NCBI GenBank assembly: GCA_036564195.1
Contig: DATCLA010000135.1
Location: forward strand, 1 to 7,746
Length of the DNA: 7,746 nt
Reading direction: 5' to 3'
Source: DATCLA01 sp036564195
GTDB taxonomy: Bacteria > Bacillota > UBA4882 > UBA8346
Below are positions 6,853 to 7,746 of the stretch, in pieces. Position 1 is the first letter of the stretch; every line of letters begins with the position of its first letter. Below the pieces are notes generated by a model. The model had not been told where the DNA came from, did not search any database, and saw only the letters and a list, made by a program, of their open reading frames with translations. Both the position numbers and the translations under genes were made by a program.

Positions 6853-7746
6853 CTACTTTACGATCTTTAACTCTTGTTGCAGCCGGCCGGTTAAAAAATA
6901 ATCCGTAGGAACCTTCAAACGTACTGGTTCACAATTGCAGTTGCCAGTTTGATCACTCACTTCAACTACTTCCAATACCAACTCATTATTCTGGGGATTC
7001 TCCCTATAACCGGCTAACAGTTCTTCAAATGAATCAACCAGGGGTTCACCGGGGTTCGGTGCTGCATTTTTAGAGTTATCTCTTGCCTCAGCTGGTTTTT
7101 CCGAACCGCCGCGCACCGATAATAGATATTTTCCCGGACTGATAGAATCGGGAATTTTCACTGTAAATGTTTTACAAAAGTTGGTACCCCGAAAAGGGTG
7201 CAAATAAACCCGGATCTTAATCGACTCACCCGGTTTAGCTTCGGTCCGGTTTACCTCCAGTTTTTGAACAGTGGCGGTTAGGTTACGATTTTCGATTTGA
7301 ACATCAATCTGAATTAATTGCGGCCGGATTGGGACAAACGCATTGTTGGCAAAGGCCTCGACCACCGTCGCCAACTCTTGAAAACAACTTACGGCAATAT
7401 CCTTACTGAAAATTAAATTTTCCCTCACAAACGGAACCGGGTTATCCTTAGTAAAAATCTTAAATATTACCTTGGCCGTACCGCTTCCCACCCGGTCAAG
7501 GGACCGATCCACCGCTGCCGTGGCCACCTCTGTAACCAGTTTACTATAGAATTGCTCATTGTTGATAACCTGGAAGTCACTGTGTAACCAGCGGTCACGT
7601 TCGACGTCTTTAATATTAATAGCCACATCGATTAAGGTCGGAAATTCATTCAGCCGGCCGGCAATTCCGTAATGCCGGTCTTCGACGATCCGTCCCACTG
7701 GGTATAAGGAGCTCCCCAGTTTAATCGGGAGTACCGGGCTTTTAAC
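6853..7746 (-). CDS. SpoIVB-type peptidase S55-domain protein, C-terminal part (5' end outside the window)
   Basis: The frame is open to the right edge, giving 297 visible residues. The GTG at 7698 is an internal valine codon, not a convincing start: the in-frame sequence upstream (PIKLGSSLYPVG) continues the domain. Visible residues 18-31, GRIVEDRHYGIAGR, match the 'vG.i.qDR..GIaG' element I associate with the C-terminal end of the S55 (SpoIVB-like) peptidase domain in large S55 proteins. After it comes a mixed region with VDRSLDRVGSGTAKVIFKI, then a beta-sandwich-like segment with PGESIKIRVYLHPFRG (172-187) and IPDSISPGKYLLSV (200-213). The end contains SFEELLAGYRENPQNNELVLEV (239-260) in two halves around YRENP. 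The catalytic Ser and His motifs must lie outside the window, so protease activity cannot be judged. In B. subtilis SpoIVB is a sporulation signalling protease; these longer homologues have no firmly assigned role. The 42-bp spacing to tamB suggests an envelope-related job. Confidence 0.75.
   Translation of the reverse strand, partial: VKSPVLPIKLGSSLYPVGRIVEDRHYGIAGRLNEFPTLIDVAINIKDVERDRWLHSDFQVINNEQFYSKLVTEVATAAVDRSLDRVGSGTAKVIFKIFTKDNPVPFVRENLIFSKDIAVSCFQELATVVEAFANNAFVPIRPQLIQIDVQIENRNLTATVQKLEVNRTEAKPGESIKIRVYLHPFRGTNFCKTFTVKIPDSISPGKYLLSVRGGSEKPAEARDNSKNAAPNPGEPLVDSFEELLAGYRENPQNNELVLEVVEVSDQTGNCNCEPVRLKVPTDYFLTGRLQQELKIVK

Noticed and set aside
1..7746. CRISPR array, insertion sequence, tRNA or rRNA gene
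   Set aside because: I saw no spaced direct repeats, transposase motifs, terminal inverted repeats, or tRNA/rRNA-like sequences on either strand.

Overview
The window reads as chromosomal DNA from a diderm (two-membrane) member of the Firmicutes/Bacillota. The evidence is a combination: outer-membrane biogenesis genes (a TamB-like protein and the start of a BamA/Omp85 protein with a signal peptide and POTRA domain) lie beside a SpoIVB-type S55 peptidase homologue, a family I associate mainly with Firmicutes. Ribosome binding sites are strong, purine-rich and Gram-positive-like, and TTG/GTG starts are frequent. Limnochordia/Hydrogenispora-like, Halanaerobiales or Negativicutes relatives are plausible, but the sequence alone does not fix the lineage.

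All five supported genes are on the minus strand, so transcription runs from high to low coordinates. From 7746 down: the C-terminal part of an S55-peptidase-like protein (5' end outside the window); 42 bp later a 1559-residue TamB/DUF490-like protein; a 177-bp gap with two striking inverted repeats; a 214-residue sigma-70-family factor; a 193-bp AT-rich gap with a candidate promoter; a 268-residue single-pass membrane protein built like an anti-sigma factor; and, 22 bp after it, the first 95 codons of a BamA-like outer-membrane assembly protein that runs off the left edge. No intrinsic terminator was seen in any gap. No stretch longer than 300 bases lacks a gene.

TamB-like proteins bridge the inner and outer membranes and BamA inserts outer-membrane beta-barrels, so the outer genes form an envelope-biogenesis cluster. 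The unusual part is the sigma factor plus transmembrane-protein pair inserted between tamB and bamA. The most attractive hypothesis is a dedicated envelope-sensing sigma/anti-sigma switch controlling outer-membrane assembly, similar in logic to sigmaE-RseA of proteobacteria but built from a different, non-ECF-looking sigma factor. The architecture and gene order are seen directly; the regulatory function is inference.
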